DNA from: Streptomyces sp. NBC_01481 | GTDB taxonomy: Bacteria; Actinomycetota; Actinomycetes; Streptomycetales; Streptomycetaceae | Assembly (NCBI RefSeq): GCF_026339995.1 | Contig: NZ_JAPEPT010000005.1 | Span: 186,001-250,000, forward strand | Direction: 5' to 3' | Length of the DNA stretch: 64,000 nucleotides | Shown: positions 1 to 8,070 of the stretch, in pieces | Numbering within the stretch: position 1 is the first letter of the stretch | How the letters are laid out: each line of letters opens with the position of its first letter | Translations under genes and position numbers: made by a program | The notes under the pieces: generated by a model | The model's database searches: none | What the model was told of the DNA's origin: nothing | Seen by the model: the letters and a program-made list of their open reading frames with translations, nothing else

Positions 1-1003
1 TCGCCCCGCCCGTGGGCGCGCCCTCCTTGTCCAGCAGAGGCGGCAGCTCGAACAGCGGGAACCAGCGCTTGGTGTCCAGGAAGAAGTCCATCCCGCCGAT
101 CATGCCGTTCCTGATCTCCAGGACGATGAGCGCCCACGGCTCGTACCCCTCGCCGCTCTGGCTCGGGTGGTAGTGCGCGAAAGCCGGGGAGCCGTTGGCC
201 ACGGTCGGGACCAGCTTCGAGCCCCGGCAGACCTCGCCGACACCGAGCATCCAGCCCACGATGTCGTCGTGACCGCGCAGCCACAGGTCGTAGGGCGGCA
301 TGGACATGGTCGCGTCTTCGTGGAGCAGCGCCGTCAGCGCCTTCATGTCGTACCCCTCGAAGGCCGCGACATAGCGGTCGAGGAGCTTCTGCTGCTCCTC
401 GTCGAGCGGGTCGGCAGCGTCCGTCGTGGCGGGCTCCGACTCGGCGAGCGTGGCCCGCGCCCGCTGCAGTGCGCTGTTGACGGAGGCGACCGAGGTGGAC
501 AGCAGCTCCGCCACCTCGCTCGCCTTCCAGGCCAGCACCTCGCGCAGGATCAGCACCGCCCGCTGCTTGGGCGGCAGATGCTGCAACGCCGCGACGAACG
601 CCAGCCGGATCGTCTCCCGCTCCACCGCCGTCTCGGCCGGGTCGGCGACCGACGGCAGCACCCGCCCGTCGGGCACCGGCTCCAGCCAGGTGATCTCCGG
701 GCGGGAGGTGAGCTGTGCCTGGGCCACCGGGGTGGGGGCCGTGAGATCCATCGGGCGGGCCCGGCGGTTGCCGGCGTTGAGCATGTCCAGACAGACGTTC
801 GTCGCGATGCGGTAGAGCCAGGAGCGCAGGGACGAGCGCCCCTCGAACTTCTCGAAATTGCGCCAGGCCCGGACCATCGTGTCCTGGACGGCGTCCTCCG
901 CCTCGAAGGCGGAGCCCAGCATGCGATAGCAGTAGCCCGTCAGCTCGCGCCGGTACTGCTCAAGCCGGGAATCGAGATCCTTCGTCGTTGCCAGATCACT
1001 CAT
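1..1003 (-). CDS. ECF sigma factor with C-terminal SnoaL-like domain (partial, 3' end off window)
   Basis: About 334 codons are visible from an ATG at 1003; no stop is reached before base 1. Residues about 10-90 are sigma region 2 (motifs LTGYCYRMLG, EAEDAVQDTM, SWLYRIATNVCLDML) and about 140-190 are region 4 (LPPKQRAVLILREVLAWKAS). After residue about 205 comes a SnoaL-like tail (LLDRYVAAFEGYDMKALTAL). This layout fits the SigG/SigJ-like ECF sigma factors (TIGR02960 type), in which the tail replaces a classical anti-sigma factor in controlling activity. That role is family knowledge; the target genes are unknown. It lies 68 bp downstream of the L,D-transpeptidase gene on the same strand, so co-transcription is possible. 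Confidence 0.9.
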   Translation of the reverse strand, partial: MSDLATTKDLDSRLEQYRRELTGYCYRMLGSAFEAEDAVQDTMVRAWRNFEKFEGRSSLRSWLYRIATNVCLDMLNAGNRRARPMDLTAPTPVAQAQLTSRPEITWLEPVPDGRVLPSVADPAETAVERETIRLAFVAALQHLPPKQRAVLILREVLAWKASEVAELLSTSVASVNSALQRARATLAESEPATTDAADPLDEEQQKLLDRYVAAFEGYDMKALTALLHEDATMSMPPYDLWLRGHDDIVGWMLGVGEVCRGSKLVPTVANGSPAFAHYHPSQSGEGYEPWALIVLEIRNGMIGGMDFFLDTKRWFPLFELPPLLDKEGAPTGGA

Positions 1004-1071
1004 CGGGTCCACCCCTGTCGCCCATCGGCACCAGCCCTTCGGAACCTACAGGAGGGGACTGACAGTGGGGG

Positions 1072-1779
1072 TCAGGTTCCGGGCTTGCGCCCGTAGACGT
1101 AGACGTCGTCGCCGTTTCTCAGCAGGTTCCAGTATGCCTTCGCGTCCGCGGGCCGCATGTTCACACAACCGCCCGAGCCCGGCGGGTTGTACATGGACTT
1201 CGTGGTGGAGTGGAATGCCTGTCCGCGGTCGAAGAACTGCGAATACGGCATCCGTACGTTGTAGAGCGTCGACCAGTGGTTGATGCTCCGCCAGTAGATC
1301 TTCTTGGCGCCGGTCCGCGTCTCGGTGCCGTCCTTGCCCGTACGCACCGGCACCGGGCCGTACTTCAGCTTGGCGCCGTCCTGGATCCAGGTCAGCTGGC
1401 GCGTGAGGTCCACGCACGCGATACGGCCCTTGTTGACGGGGCACTTGCCCGCCTTGTTGGGCGTCTTTCCGGCCGCCCGCTGCTGGAGGATCGTGTTCAT
1501 GGTGCGCCAGGTGATCACGCCCGCGTAGCCGATGGCCGGCTTGATGCCGTGCCAGCCCTGGAAGGTCTGGATCGCCTTGCAGTCGGCCGCGGACTGCTTT
1601 CCGTCCACCGGGCGGCCCAGGAACTTCTCCACCTGCCTCTGGTACGGGCCCGTGGACGTCGTGCACGAGGCCGCGTGCGCGGGCGCGCTGCCGAGTGCCA
1701 TCGTCAGCGGGACCACGAGCCCGGTCAGTCCGAGCGCTATCCCCGCGCGTCTCCCGTTAGTGTTCGTCACAGCCACCAA
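1072..1779 (-). CDS. Secreted L,D-transpeptidase with N-terminal peptidoglycan-binding domain
   Basis: 235 residues. A signal peptide (about 1-36, ending in APAHA) precedes a peptidoglycan-binding-like segment (about 38-115, FLGRPVDGKQSAADCKAIQT) and a YkuD catalytic domain (about 118-235). YkuD enzymes make 3-3 peptide cross-links in peptidoglycan through a cysteine. The catalytic block reads GSGGCVNMR, so the Cys is present but the usual SHGC histidine is Gly; an upstream HST motif supplies the other conserved His. It acts outside the membrane. A second, unrelated L,D-transpeptidase with a classical SHGC motif lies at 40.9 kb. Confidence 0.88.
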   Translation of the reverse strand: MVAVTNTNGRRAGIALGLTGLVVPLTMALGSAPAHAASCTTSTGPYQRQVEKFLGRPVDGKQSAADCKAIQTFQGWHGIKPAIGYAGVITWRTMNTILQQRAAGKTPNKAGKCPVNKGRIACVDLTRQLTWIQDGAKLKYGPVPVRTGKDGTETRTGAKKIYWRSINHWSTLYNVRMPYSQFFDRGQAFHSTTKSMYNPPGSGGCVNMRPADAKAYWNLLRNGDDVYVYGRKPGT

Positions 1780-1892
1780 CTCCCCTTCGCCGTCTGTCGG
1801 TTTGACACGCGTCGGGGAGTTGGAGTTGTACGGATTCTCTATGGAATCTCAGTGCATGTCGGCGCCGGGGGCGTGCCGGGGGAGCACCGGGC

Positions 1893-3161
1893 TCAGCGGC
1901 GGGACGTGGCGAGGACCAGCCGGTGCTCGGCGCGGGCCACCCGGGTCCCGTACAGCGTGATCGACACGACGCCGAGCACCGCGAGCAGACCGAGCAGGAC
2001 CGTGCCCGCCCAGCCGCCGGAGTGGAAGGCGATCGCGCCGAGCGTGCCGCCCGCGCTGCTGCCCAGGTAGTACGCGGACTGGTAGAGCGCGGAGGCCTGG
2101 GCACGGCCCGTCTTCGCCGTACGGCTCACCTCGGACGAGGCGACCGCGTGGCCCGCGAAGAAGCCCGCGGTGATCAGGACCAGGCCCAGCAGTACGGCGG
2201 GCAGCGAGTCCGCCAGCGACAGCAGCAGGCCCGCGGCGGTGGTGGTGACCGCGAGATACAGCGCGCCGCGGCGGCCCATGCGGCCGACCAGCGTGCCCGC
2301 GGCGGCGGACGACACCGTACCGACGAGGTAGACCAGGAAGATCGAGCCGATGACGCCCTGCGGGAGACCGAACGGCGCCTCGACCAGCCGGTAGCCGATC
2401 ACCGTGTAGACCGCGCCGAAGACGGTCATGAACAGCGCGCCGATCGCGTACAGCCGCAGCAGCAGCGGGTCGGCGAGATGGCCGCGGACGGTCTTCGCGA
2501 GCGCCTTCGGGTTGAGCGAACCGGGCGTGAAATGACGGGCCTTGGGGAGCAGCGCGCGGAAGACCAGCGCGCACACCACCGCCATCAGGCCGACCGCGGC
2601 GAGCGCCGCGCGCCAGCCCCAGACCTGAGCCACCCAGCCGGTGACGATCCGGCCGCTCATGCCGCCGATGCTGTTGCCCGCGACGAACAGGCCGATCGCG
2701 GCGACCAGTGCCTTGGGGCGTACCTCCTCCGCCAGATACGCCATCGCCGAGGCCGGCAGACCCGCGAGCGCCGCGCCCTGCACGGCGCGCAGCGCCACCA
2801 GCCACTCCAGGCTCGGCGCGAACGGCACGAGCAGCCCGACCACGACGGCGACCGCGAGCGAGGCGGTCATCACGCAGCGCCGCCCGAAGCGCTCGGAGAG
2901 TGCGCTCATCGGCAGTACGCACAGGGCCAGCGCGCCCGTCGCGGCGGAGACCGTCCAGCTGGCTGCGCTCGCGCTCACGCCGAAGGAGGCGGAGACGGCG
3001 GGCAGCAGCGCCTGCGTGGAGTAGAGGAGGGCGAACGTGGCCACTCCGGCGGCGAAGAGCGCGAAGCTCATGCGGCGGTAGCCGGGGGAGGAGGGCGTCA
3101 GGCGGTCGTCGGTGCGGGCGTCCACGGTGATGGTGGACGCCTTGGTACTTGCGGGAGACAT
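1893..3161 (-). CDS. MFS transporter (drug/metabolite efflux type)
   Basis: 422 residues with about twelve hydrophobic segments from residue 30 on. The MFS motif A appears in the TM2-TM3 loop as ALSERFGRR. The sequence resembles the YdhP/CmlR-like exporters that sit next to a LysR regulator. The substrate cannot be read from the sequence. The gene is divergent from the LysR gene at 3224 with a 62-bp gap holding an inverted repeat, a classic arrangement in which the regulator controls both genes. Chosen start: ATG at 3161. Confidence 0.88.
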   Translation of the reverse strand: MSPASTKASTITVDARTDDRLTPSSPGYRRMSFALFAAGVATFALLYSTQALLPAVSASFGVSASAASWTVSAATGALALCVLPMSALSERFGRRCVMTASLAVAVVVGLLVPFAPSLEWLVALRAVQGAALAGLPASAMAYLAEEVRPKALVAAIGLFVAGNSIGGMSGRIVTGWVAQVWGWRAALAAVGLMAVVCALVFRALLPKARHFTPGSLNPKALAKTVRGHLADPLLLRLYAIGALFMTVFGAVYTVIGYRLVEAPFGLPQGVIGSIFLVYLVGTVSSAAAGTLVGRMGRRGALYLAVTTTAAGLLLSLADSLPAVLLGLVLITAGFFAGHAVASSEVSRTAKTGRAQASALYQSAYYLGSSAGGTLGAIAFHSGGWAGTVLLGLLAVLGVVSITLYGTRVARAEHRLVLATSRR

Positions 3162-3182
3162 GCATCGAACGTAAGCCGCGAT

Positions 3183-3207
3183 ATTTCATGCGTCCAATGC
3201 ACGGAAT
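3183..3207. promoter_or_regulatory. Candidate LysR operator between divergent MFS and LysR genes
   Basis: An imperfect 25-bp dyad: left arm ATTTCATGC, 7-bp spacer, right arm GCACGGAAT, with 7 of 9 arm positions complementary. It sits in the only intergenic gap between the divergent pair, where LysR-type regulators normally bind a T-N11-A-like palindrome. Inferred from position and symmetry only. Confidence 0.45.
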
Positions 3208-3223
3208 GGCGATAATCGTTCCC

Positions 3224-4177
3224 ATGGCGCATCAACCCAGCTCACAGGCGCGGCTGTCACCGAGTAGTTACGAAGAAGACATCGCGTTGCTGCTCGCTCC
3301 CCGGCTGGCGTACTTCGCCGGGGTGGCCCGGCACGAGCATGTGACGCGTGCCGCGCAGGAGATGGGGGTGCCGCAGTCGACGCTCTCGCGGGCGATCGTG
3401 CGCCTCGAACAGGACCTGGGGGTCGTGCTGTTCGCCCGCAAGGGCCGCACCGTCTCGCTGACGCCGGCGGGCCGGACCTTCCTCACGTCCGTGGAGCGCG
3501 CGCTCGCGGAGGTGGAACGGGCGGCGGAGTCGGTCCAGGCGGACGCGGATCCGGCGTCCGGGAAGGTGGCCTTCGGCTTCCTCCACACGATGGGTTCCGA
3601 GACCGTGCCCGGCCTGATCCGGGCCTTCAGGGCCGACCACCCGCGTATCCGCTTCACCCTCGTCCAGAACTACGGCGAGGCGATGATCGAGCGCCTGCGG
3701 GCCGGGGAGCTCGACCTGTGCCTGACCTCACCGGTCCCGGACGCACCGGACCTGGTGTCCCGCCGCCTCGACGAGCAGCGCCTGCGGCTGGTGGTCCCGG
3801 ACGACCACCGCCTGGCCGCCCGCAAGCGGATCCGCCTGGCCGAAGCGGCCGACGAAACCTTCGTCACCCTGGAGCCGGGCTACGGCCTGCGGCGCATCAC
3901 CGACGACCTGTGCGCGGAGGCGGGCTTCACCCCGCGCGTCGCCTTCGAGGGCGAAGAGGCCGAAACCCTGCGCGGCCTGGTCGCGGCGGGCCTGGGCGTG
4001 GCCCTGCTCCCACCTCCGGCGGTGGCCCGCCCGGGAGTGGTCGAACTGACGGTGACGTCCCCGCGGGCGGCCCGTGAAATCGGCGTGGCCTGGCTGGACG
4101 GCCACGTGGACACGGCACCGGTGGCGGCGTTCAAGAGGTTCCTGCTGTCCCGCCGGGGCCATCTGCTGCCGGACTGA
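3224..4177 (+). CDS. LysR-family transcriptional regulator
   Basis: 317 residues from ATG 3224 (MAHQPSSQ). The reading frame is open further upstream to 3149, but that would overlap the divergent MFS start and consume the operator-like dyad. The winged HTH lies at about 25-80 (THLS-type helix around VPQSTLSRAIVRLEQDLGV), followed by a periplasmic-binding-like effector domain (KVAFGFLHTMGSETVPGLI onward). It probably senses the substrate of, and regulates, the adjacent divergent MFS exporter. Confidence 0.88.
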   Translation: MAHQPSSQARLSPSSYEEDIALLLAPRLAYFAGVARHEHVTRAAQEMGVPQSTLSRAIVRLEQDLGVVLFARKGRTVSLTPAGRTFLTSVERALAEVERAAESVQADADPASGKVAFGFLHTMGSETVPGLIRAFRADHPRIRFTLVQNYGEAMIERLRAGELDLCLTSPVPDAPDLVSRRLDEQRLRLVVPDDHRLAARKRIRLAEAADETFVTLEPGYGLRRITDDLCAEAGFTPRVAFEGEEAETLRGLVAAGLGVALLPPPAVARPGVVELTVTSPRAAREIGVAWLDGHVDTAPVAAFKRFLLSRRGHLLPD

Positions 4178-4295
4178 CGTCCGGGTGGTTGTTTCCCCCC
4201 ACCCACCCTCCCCTTGGAATACGGCGGTACGGGGGCACCCCCGGCCCGAAACGCCCCGGGCGCGAGCCCGCCCGCGCGGGCGGCAGGAGTCCGGA

Positions 4296-5135
4296 TCAGC
4301 TGCGCAGTGAGCGGCCGAAGCCTGCCGCCAGCGGCATGCGGAGGCCCAGGGGCGGCGGGGCCGCGAGGGCGTCGGCCACTGGGCGGGCGAAGGTGCGGGT
4401 GAACAGGGCGCCGAGGACGAAATCCGCCGCCAGCGCCAGGACTTCCTCATGGTGCTGGCGCAGCGCATGGCCGTCCGAGTGGACCTCGAAGCGGCACGTG
4501 TCGCGGTTCGTCTTCTTCGCGCGTTCCGCCAGGCGGTAGGAGAGCTCCGGGTCCGTACGCGCGTCGTTCGTGCCGTGCACGATCATCACCTGGCGGCCCA
4601 CCAGCTGTTTCACCGGCTCCGGCGTGGCCGCCACATCGTCCTCCGGCAGCCACGGTGCCATTGCCAGCACCGAGTTGACCGCCGGGTGGTCCGCCGCCCG
4701 GAGGGCCGCCCGGCCGCCCATGCCGTGGCCCGCGAGGCAGACGGGGACGTCGCCGTAGCGCCGTACCACCTCGTCCACCGCCCATGTCGCGTCCGCCGCC
4801 AGGCGCGCCTCCGGGCCGTTCCAGCCGCGGCAGCGGTAGTGGACCGCGTGCACCGCCAGGCCGTCCGTGCGGCCCGCGCGGGCCAGCGTGCGGCCCAGCG
4901 GCAGCGCCGCCGCGTACGACAGCGGTGAGGGCCGGCGTACCGACTCCGGTTCGCCGTCGGGGAGGAGCAGCACCACCCCGCCCACCGCCGAGTCCGTGCC
5001 GAACGCGCGCCCGCCCGCCGGCCTGCCCAGCCGCGCACTCGGCGGCGTCCGGCTCACTCGCGCTCCCCTTGCCACCGTCGCTGCCGCCGCGCCTTCCGGA
5101 CGCCCCCACCACAGGGGCAGTGCGTGGTCTGCCAT
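4296..5135 (-). CDS. Alpha/beta-hydrolase-fold protein lacking the nucleophile serine
   Basis: 279 residues. The fold is recognisable: VVLLLPDGE near residue 52, a nucleophile-elbow strand CLAGHGMGGRAAL near 133, an acid-loop MIVHGTNDARTDP near 185 and a late HSDGHALRQH supplying a histidine. In active esterases the elbow is GHSMGG; here the serine is glycine (codon GGC), so hydrolysis by the usual triad looks impossible although Asp and His remain. It may be a non-catalytic binding protein or use another mechanism. It is transcribed away from the adenosine deaminase gene. Confidence 0.8.
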   Translation of the reverse strand: MADHALPLWWGRPEGAAAATVARGARVSRTPPSARLGRPAGGRAFGTDSAVGGVVLLLPDGEPESVRRPSPLSYAAALPLGRTLARAGRTDGLAVHAVHYRCRGWNGPEARLAADATWAVDEVVRRYGDVPVCLAGHGMGGRAALRAADHPAVNSVLAMAPWLPEDDVAATPEPVKQLVGRQVMIVHGTNDARTDPELSYRLAERAKKTNRDTCRFEVHSDGHALRQHHEEVLALAADFVLGALFTRTFARPVADALAAPPPLGLRMPLAAGFGRSLRS

Positions 5136-5210
5136 GGCAGAACAGTCTCAGAAGGACAGGTGTACTCCACCCGTACGCACGGTCACTGTTACGTATCGAC
5201 GCGGCGCTCT

Positions 5211-5222
5211 CTACGCGCGTAG
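5211..5222. promoter_or_regulatory. Shared operator palindrome CTACGCGCGTAG, site 1 (adenosine deaminase)
   Basis: Perfect 12-bp palindrome 16 bp ahead of the adenosine deaminase start codon. The identical 12-mer precedes deoC and purine nucleoside phosphorylase at similar distances, and I saw it nowhere else in the window. Position overlapping or just downstream of the expected transcription start suggests repression. The binding protein is unknown. Confidence 0.7.
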
Positions 5223-5238
5223 GGGCTAGAGTGCGCAG

Positions 5239-6393
5239 ATGACGAGCCAGACCCTCAACACGCCCAACGCGGACCAGATCCGCCGCGCTCCGAAGGTGCT
5301 CCTCCACGATCACCTCGACGGCGGGCTTCGTCCGGGCACGATCATCGAACTCGCCCGCGAGACGGGCTATGAAGCGCTTCCCGAGACCGAGCCCGACAAG
5401 CTCGGCATCTGGTTCCACGAGGCCGCCGACTCCGGCTCCCTGGAGCGCTATCTGGAGACGTTCGCGCACACCTGCGCCGTCATGCAGACCCGTGACGCCC
5501 TGTTCCGCGTCGCCGCCGAATGCGCGGAGGATCTCGCTGAGGACGGCGTCGTCTATGCCGAGGTGCGCTACGCCCCCGAGCAGCACCTGGAAGCCGGGCT
5601 CGCCCTCGAAGAGGTCGTCGAGGCCGTCAACGAGGGCTTCCGCGAGGGGGAGCGGCGCGCCCGCGCGAGCGGTCACCGTATCCGCGTCGGCGCCCTGCTG
5701 ACCGCGATGCGGCACGCCGCCCGCGCCCTGGAGATCGCCGAACTCGCCAACAGTTACCGTGACATGGGCGTCGTCGGCTTCGACATCGCGGGCGCCGAGG
5801 CGGGTTTCCCGCCCACCCGTCACCTCGACGCCTTCGAGTACCTGAAGCGGGAGAACAACCACTTCACGATCCATGCCGGCGAGGCCTTCGGACTGCCGTC
5901 CATCTGGCAGGCGCTCCAGTGGTGCGGCGCCGACCGGCTCGGGCACGGTGTGCGGATCATCGACGACATCGAGGTGTCCGACGACGGCGCCGTGAAGCTG
6001 GGCCGGCTCGCCGCATACGTACGGGACAAGCGCATCCCGCTGGAGCTCTGCCCGACCTCCAATCTGCAGACCGGCGCGGCCACTTCATATGCCGAGCACC
6101 CCATCGGACTGCTGCGCAAACTCCACTTCAGGGCCACGGTCAATACCGACAACCGGCTGATGAGCGGCACCAGCATGAGCCGGGAATTCGAGCTGCTGAC
6201 CGACACTTTCGGATACTCGCTCGACGACATGCAGTGGTTCACCGTCAATGCGATGAAGTCGGCGTTCATTCCTTTCGATGAACGACTGGCGATGATCAAC
6301 GACGTCATCAAGCCGGGTTACGCCGAGTTGAAATCCGAATGGCTGTTCCGGCAAACCGCCACGACCAGCGACTCTTTCCCCGTCGAGGACTGA
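5239..6393 (+). CDS. add: Adenosine deaminase
   Basis: 384 residues. Converts adenosine and deoxyadenosine to inosine and deoxyinosine in the cytosol. Metal and catalytic residues are visible: the HxH of HDHLDGGLRPGT (about 24), HAGEAFGLP (about 214), and SNLQTG with NTDNRLMSG (about 276-300), where Asp is retained although the common NTDDP reads NTDN. Length matches actinobacterial Add proteins. ATG 5239 follows the operator palindrome at 5211. A strong hairpin follows the stop. The palindrome is shared with deoC and purine nucleoside phosphorylase, placing this gene in a nucleoside-breakdown regulon. Confidence 0.95.
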   Translation: MTSQTLNTPNADQIRRAPKVLLHDHLDGGLRPGTIIELARETGYEALPETEPDKLGIWFHEAADSGSLERYLETFAHTCAVMQTRDALFRVAAECAEDLAEDGVVYAEVRYAPEQHLEAGLALEEVVEAVNEGFREGERRARASGHRIRVGALLTAMRHAARALEIAELANSYRDMGVVGFDIAGAEAGFPPTRHLDAFEYLKRENNHFTIHAGEAFGLPSIWQALQWCGADRLGHGVRIIDDIEVSDDGAVKLGRLAAYVRDKRIPLELCPTSNLQTGAATSYAEHPIGLLRKLHFRATVNTDNRLMSGTSMSREFELLTDTFGYSLDDMQWFTVNAMKSAFIPFDERLAMINDVIKPGYAELKSEWLFRQTATTSDSFPVED

Positions 6394-6407
6394 GCGCGAG
6401 TACTCCG

Positions 6408-6439
6408 AAGCGGCCGGGACCGTCAACACCCGGCCGCTT
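6408..6439 (+). terminator. Hairpin terminator after adenosine deaminase
   Basis: Arms AAGCGGCCGGG (6408-6418) and CCCGGCCGCTT (6429-6439): an 11-bp perfect stem with a 10-nt loop, 15 bp after the stop codon. No clear T-run, as usual in Streptomyces. Confidence 0.75.
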
Positions 6440-6518
6440 CGTGGTGTTTGCGGGCGCAGAGTACGGCTGGCTAGCTTGCAGAGCCGCTCGATATCCCCGT
6501 CCCAAGGACTCATCCCTG

Positions 6519-6902
6519 ATGAAGCAGTCTGCTGCCAAGACTCTCGGTGTCGCCGCTCTCGGCGCCGCCTTCGCCGCTGCCGCCGCCGGCACCGCAACCG
6601 CCGCGCCCGCGCTCCCCGACTCCGCCCTCCCGCTGGACACCGTCACCAGCGTCGCGCCCGTCCAGGAGGCTCTGACGCAGCTTCCGGCCGGTGCTCCGGA
6701 GTCGCTGGCGGGCGGCGCGAGCACGCTGCCGGGCACCGTCCAGGGGGCGGCCACCAAGGTGCTGCCCAACGCCGACGCGGCCGACCCGGTCGGCGGCCTG
6801 CTCGGCGGCCTGCCGGTCGGCACGGCCACCGGCGGTCTGCCCACCGGCGCTCTGCCGACCAGCGGCCTGCCGACCGGCGCTCTGCCCGGTCTCGGCGGCT
6901 GA
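6519..6902 (+). CDS. Small secreted Gly/Leu/Pro-rich protein
   Basis: 127 residues from ATG 6519; the frame is open upstream but that stretch overlaps the terminator. Residues 1-31 are a signal peptide (AAAAGTATAA then APALPDSALP). The mature part is low-complexity, ending in repeats of LPTGALP-type units (GGLPTGALPTSGLPTGALPG). Streptomyces genomes carry many such short exported proteins, sometimes labelled ATP-binding without support. A similar-sized secreted protein lies at 14113. No function can be assigned. Confidence 0.8.
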   Translation: MKQSAAKTLGVAALGAAFAAAAAGTATAAPALPDSALPLDTVTSVAPVQEALTQLPAGAPESLAGGASTLPGTVQGAATKVLPNADAADPVGGLLGGLPVGTATGGLPTGALPTSGLPTGALPGLGG

Positions 6903-6932
6903 CGCGCTCCGCAGACTCCGTACGGCTCCGTA

Positions 6933-6983
6933 CACGGAAGTGGGGCGCACACCCGAACCGGGTGTGCGCCCCACTTCCGTGTG
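6933..6983. terminator. Perfect 23-bp hairpin (bidirectional-type terminator)
   Basis: Arms 6933-6955 and 6961-6983 are perfectly complementary over 23 bp with a 5-nt loop (GAACC). It lies 30 bp after the secreted-protein stop and 14 bp before the next start codon, so it also restricts read-through into the lipoprotein gene. Confidence 0.8.
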
Positions 6984-6997
6984 CCAGGATCGCCGCC

Positions 6998-7753
6998 ATG
7001 CGCGTGAAGACCGCAGGACTGACCGCACTTGTCACCGTCCCCGCGCTCCTGCTGGCCACGGCCTGTACGAGTGACGACGGCAAGCAGCCCGCCAAGGACA
7101 CGAGCAGCCCTGCCGGTACGCAGAAGGGCCGCAGCCCCGATACCGCCAAGGGCGGTGCCGACACGTCCGAGCCGCTCAGCGGGCCCCAGTTGGAGCGGGC
7201 CGCGCTGGCCACCGGCGATCTGGCCGGCTTCCAGGTGTCCCCGGGGAAGAGCGCGCTCGCGCCCTCCGGACAGCCCGCCGCCGACAAGCACACGTGCCAG
7301 CCGCTCGCCGACGCCATGGGCGACAGGCCGAGCCCGCAGGCGCGGGACACCGTCAACCGGGGGCTCGGCTCCCTGAAGAGCCTCGGCCTCGCGGTGTCCG
7401 CCTCGCTCAGTTCGTACAGCGAGGCGGCGGCAGGAGAACTGATGCGGTCGCTCACGTCGGCGGTCGCGGGCTGCGGCGAGGGTTTCAGCGCGACCCTCGA
7501 CGGCCGCAGTGGCGACTACCGCGAGGTGAAGACCGCGGCCTTCACCGTCAGTGGCGCCGACGAGACCGTCAGCTGGACCACTGTGGGGTCGGGCGACGGC
7601 GCCCGGGTCCCGATCCATCTGGTCGTTGTGCGCAAGGGCGCGACCGTGGCGCGTTTCATGGCGCTCGACCTGGCGCGGCGTACTGAGCCGCGGGTCCCTC
7701 AGGAGGTCGCCGACAAGCAGCTGGCGAAGGTCGCCCAGGTGCTCGCCGGCTGA
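6998..7753 (+). CDS. Putative lipoprotein
   Basis: 251 residues beginning MRVKTAGLTALV. The N-terminus is a lipoprotein signal (hydrophobic core then LATACTS with a lipidation Cys near residue 23), followed by a Ser/Thr/Gly/Lys-rich linker and a folded domain from about residue 60. The C-terminal part (about 150-235) has the alternating hydrophobic pattern of small actinobacterial extracellular domains. No enzymatic motif is recognisable. Its promoter must lie between the hairpin at 6983 and the start, or within the hairpin. Confidence 0.75.
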   Translation: MRVKTAGLTALVTVPALLLATACTSDDGKQPAKDTSSPAGTQKGRSPDTAKGGADTSEPLSGPQLERAALATGDLAGFQVSPGKSALAPSGQPAADKHTCQPLADAMGDRPSPQARDTVNRGLGSLKSLGLAVSASLSSYSEAAAGELMRSLTSAVAGCGEGFSATLDGRSGDYREVKTAAFTVSGADETVSWTTVGSGDGARVPIHLVVVRKGATVARFMALDLARRTEPRVPQEVADKQLAKVAQVLAG

Positions 7754-7778
7754 GACGGCCGGTCCGGCCGGATGCGTA

Positions 7779-7979
7779 CTACCAGGCCGTACTGGCGGTC
7801 TTCTCCGAGGGCAGCAGCGCCCAGAGCGCCAGGTAGATCAGAAACTGCGGTCCGGGCAGCAGACACGAGACAACAAAGATCACACGCATCGTCGTCGCAG
7901 AGGTGCCGAAGCGCCGTGCCAGCGCTGCGCACACTCCGCCGATCATGCGTCCGTCTCGGGGGCGGACAAGTGCGGCCAT
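7779..7979 (-). CDS. PspC-domain membrane protein
   Basis: 66 residues from ATG 7979, preceded by an AAGGAG ribosome site; the frame is open upstream to 8012 but lacks such a site there. The sequence opens with LVRPRDGRMIGGVCAALARR, the hallmark of PspC domains, followed by one hydrophobic hairpin (VIFVVSCLLPGPQFLIYLAL). PspC proteins of the phage-shock type act at the membrane in envelope-stress responses; small standalone copies are common in Streptomyces. Convergent with the lipoprotein gene. Confidence 0.88.
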   Translation of the reverse strand: MAALVRPRDGRMIGGVCAALARRFGTSATTMRVIFVVSCLLPGPQFLIYLALWALLPSEKTASTAW

Positions 7980-8070
7980 GGTGGGCTCCTTCGAGAACCT
8001 TCCGGGGAGCATCTCTGTCGTGCTCCCGATGCATCCATGGTGGCTCCGCGAGGGGGGTCAAAGCGTCGCT

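Noticed and set aside
1041..1080. GGAACCT...AGGTTCC inverted repeat ahead of the ECF sigma gene as an autoregulated promoter
   Set aside because: The -35-like GGAAC is present but no convincing -10 at the proper distance could be seen and one arm lies in the coding sequence of the transpeptidase.
4447..5946. Long open frames antisense to adenosine deaminase and the hydrolase
   Set aside because: High G+C makes long open frames common on the opposite strand; they lack motifs and overlap clear genes.
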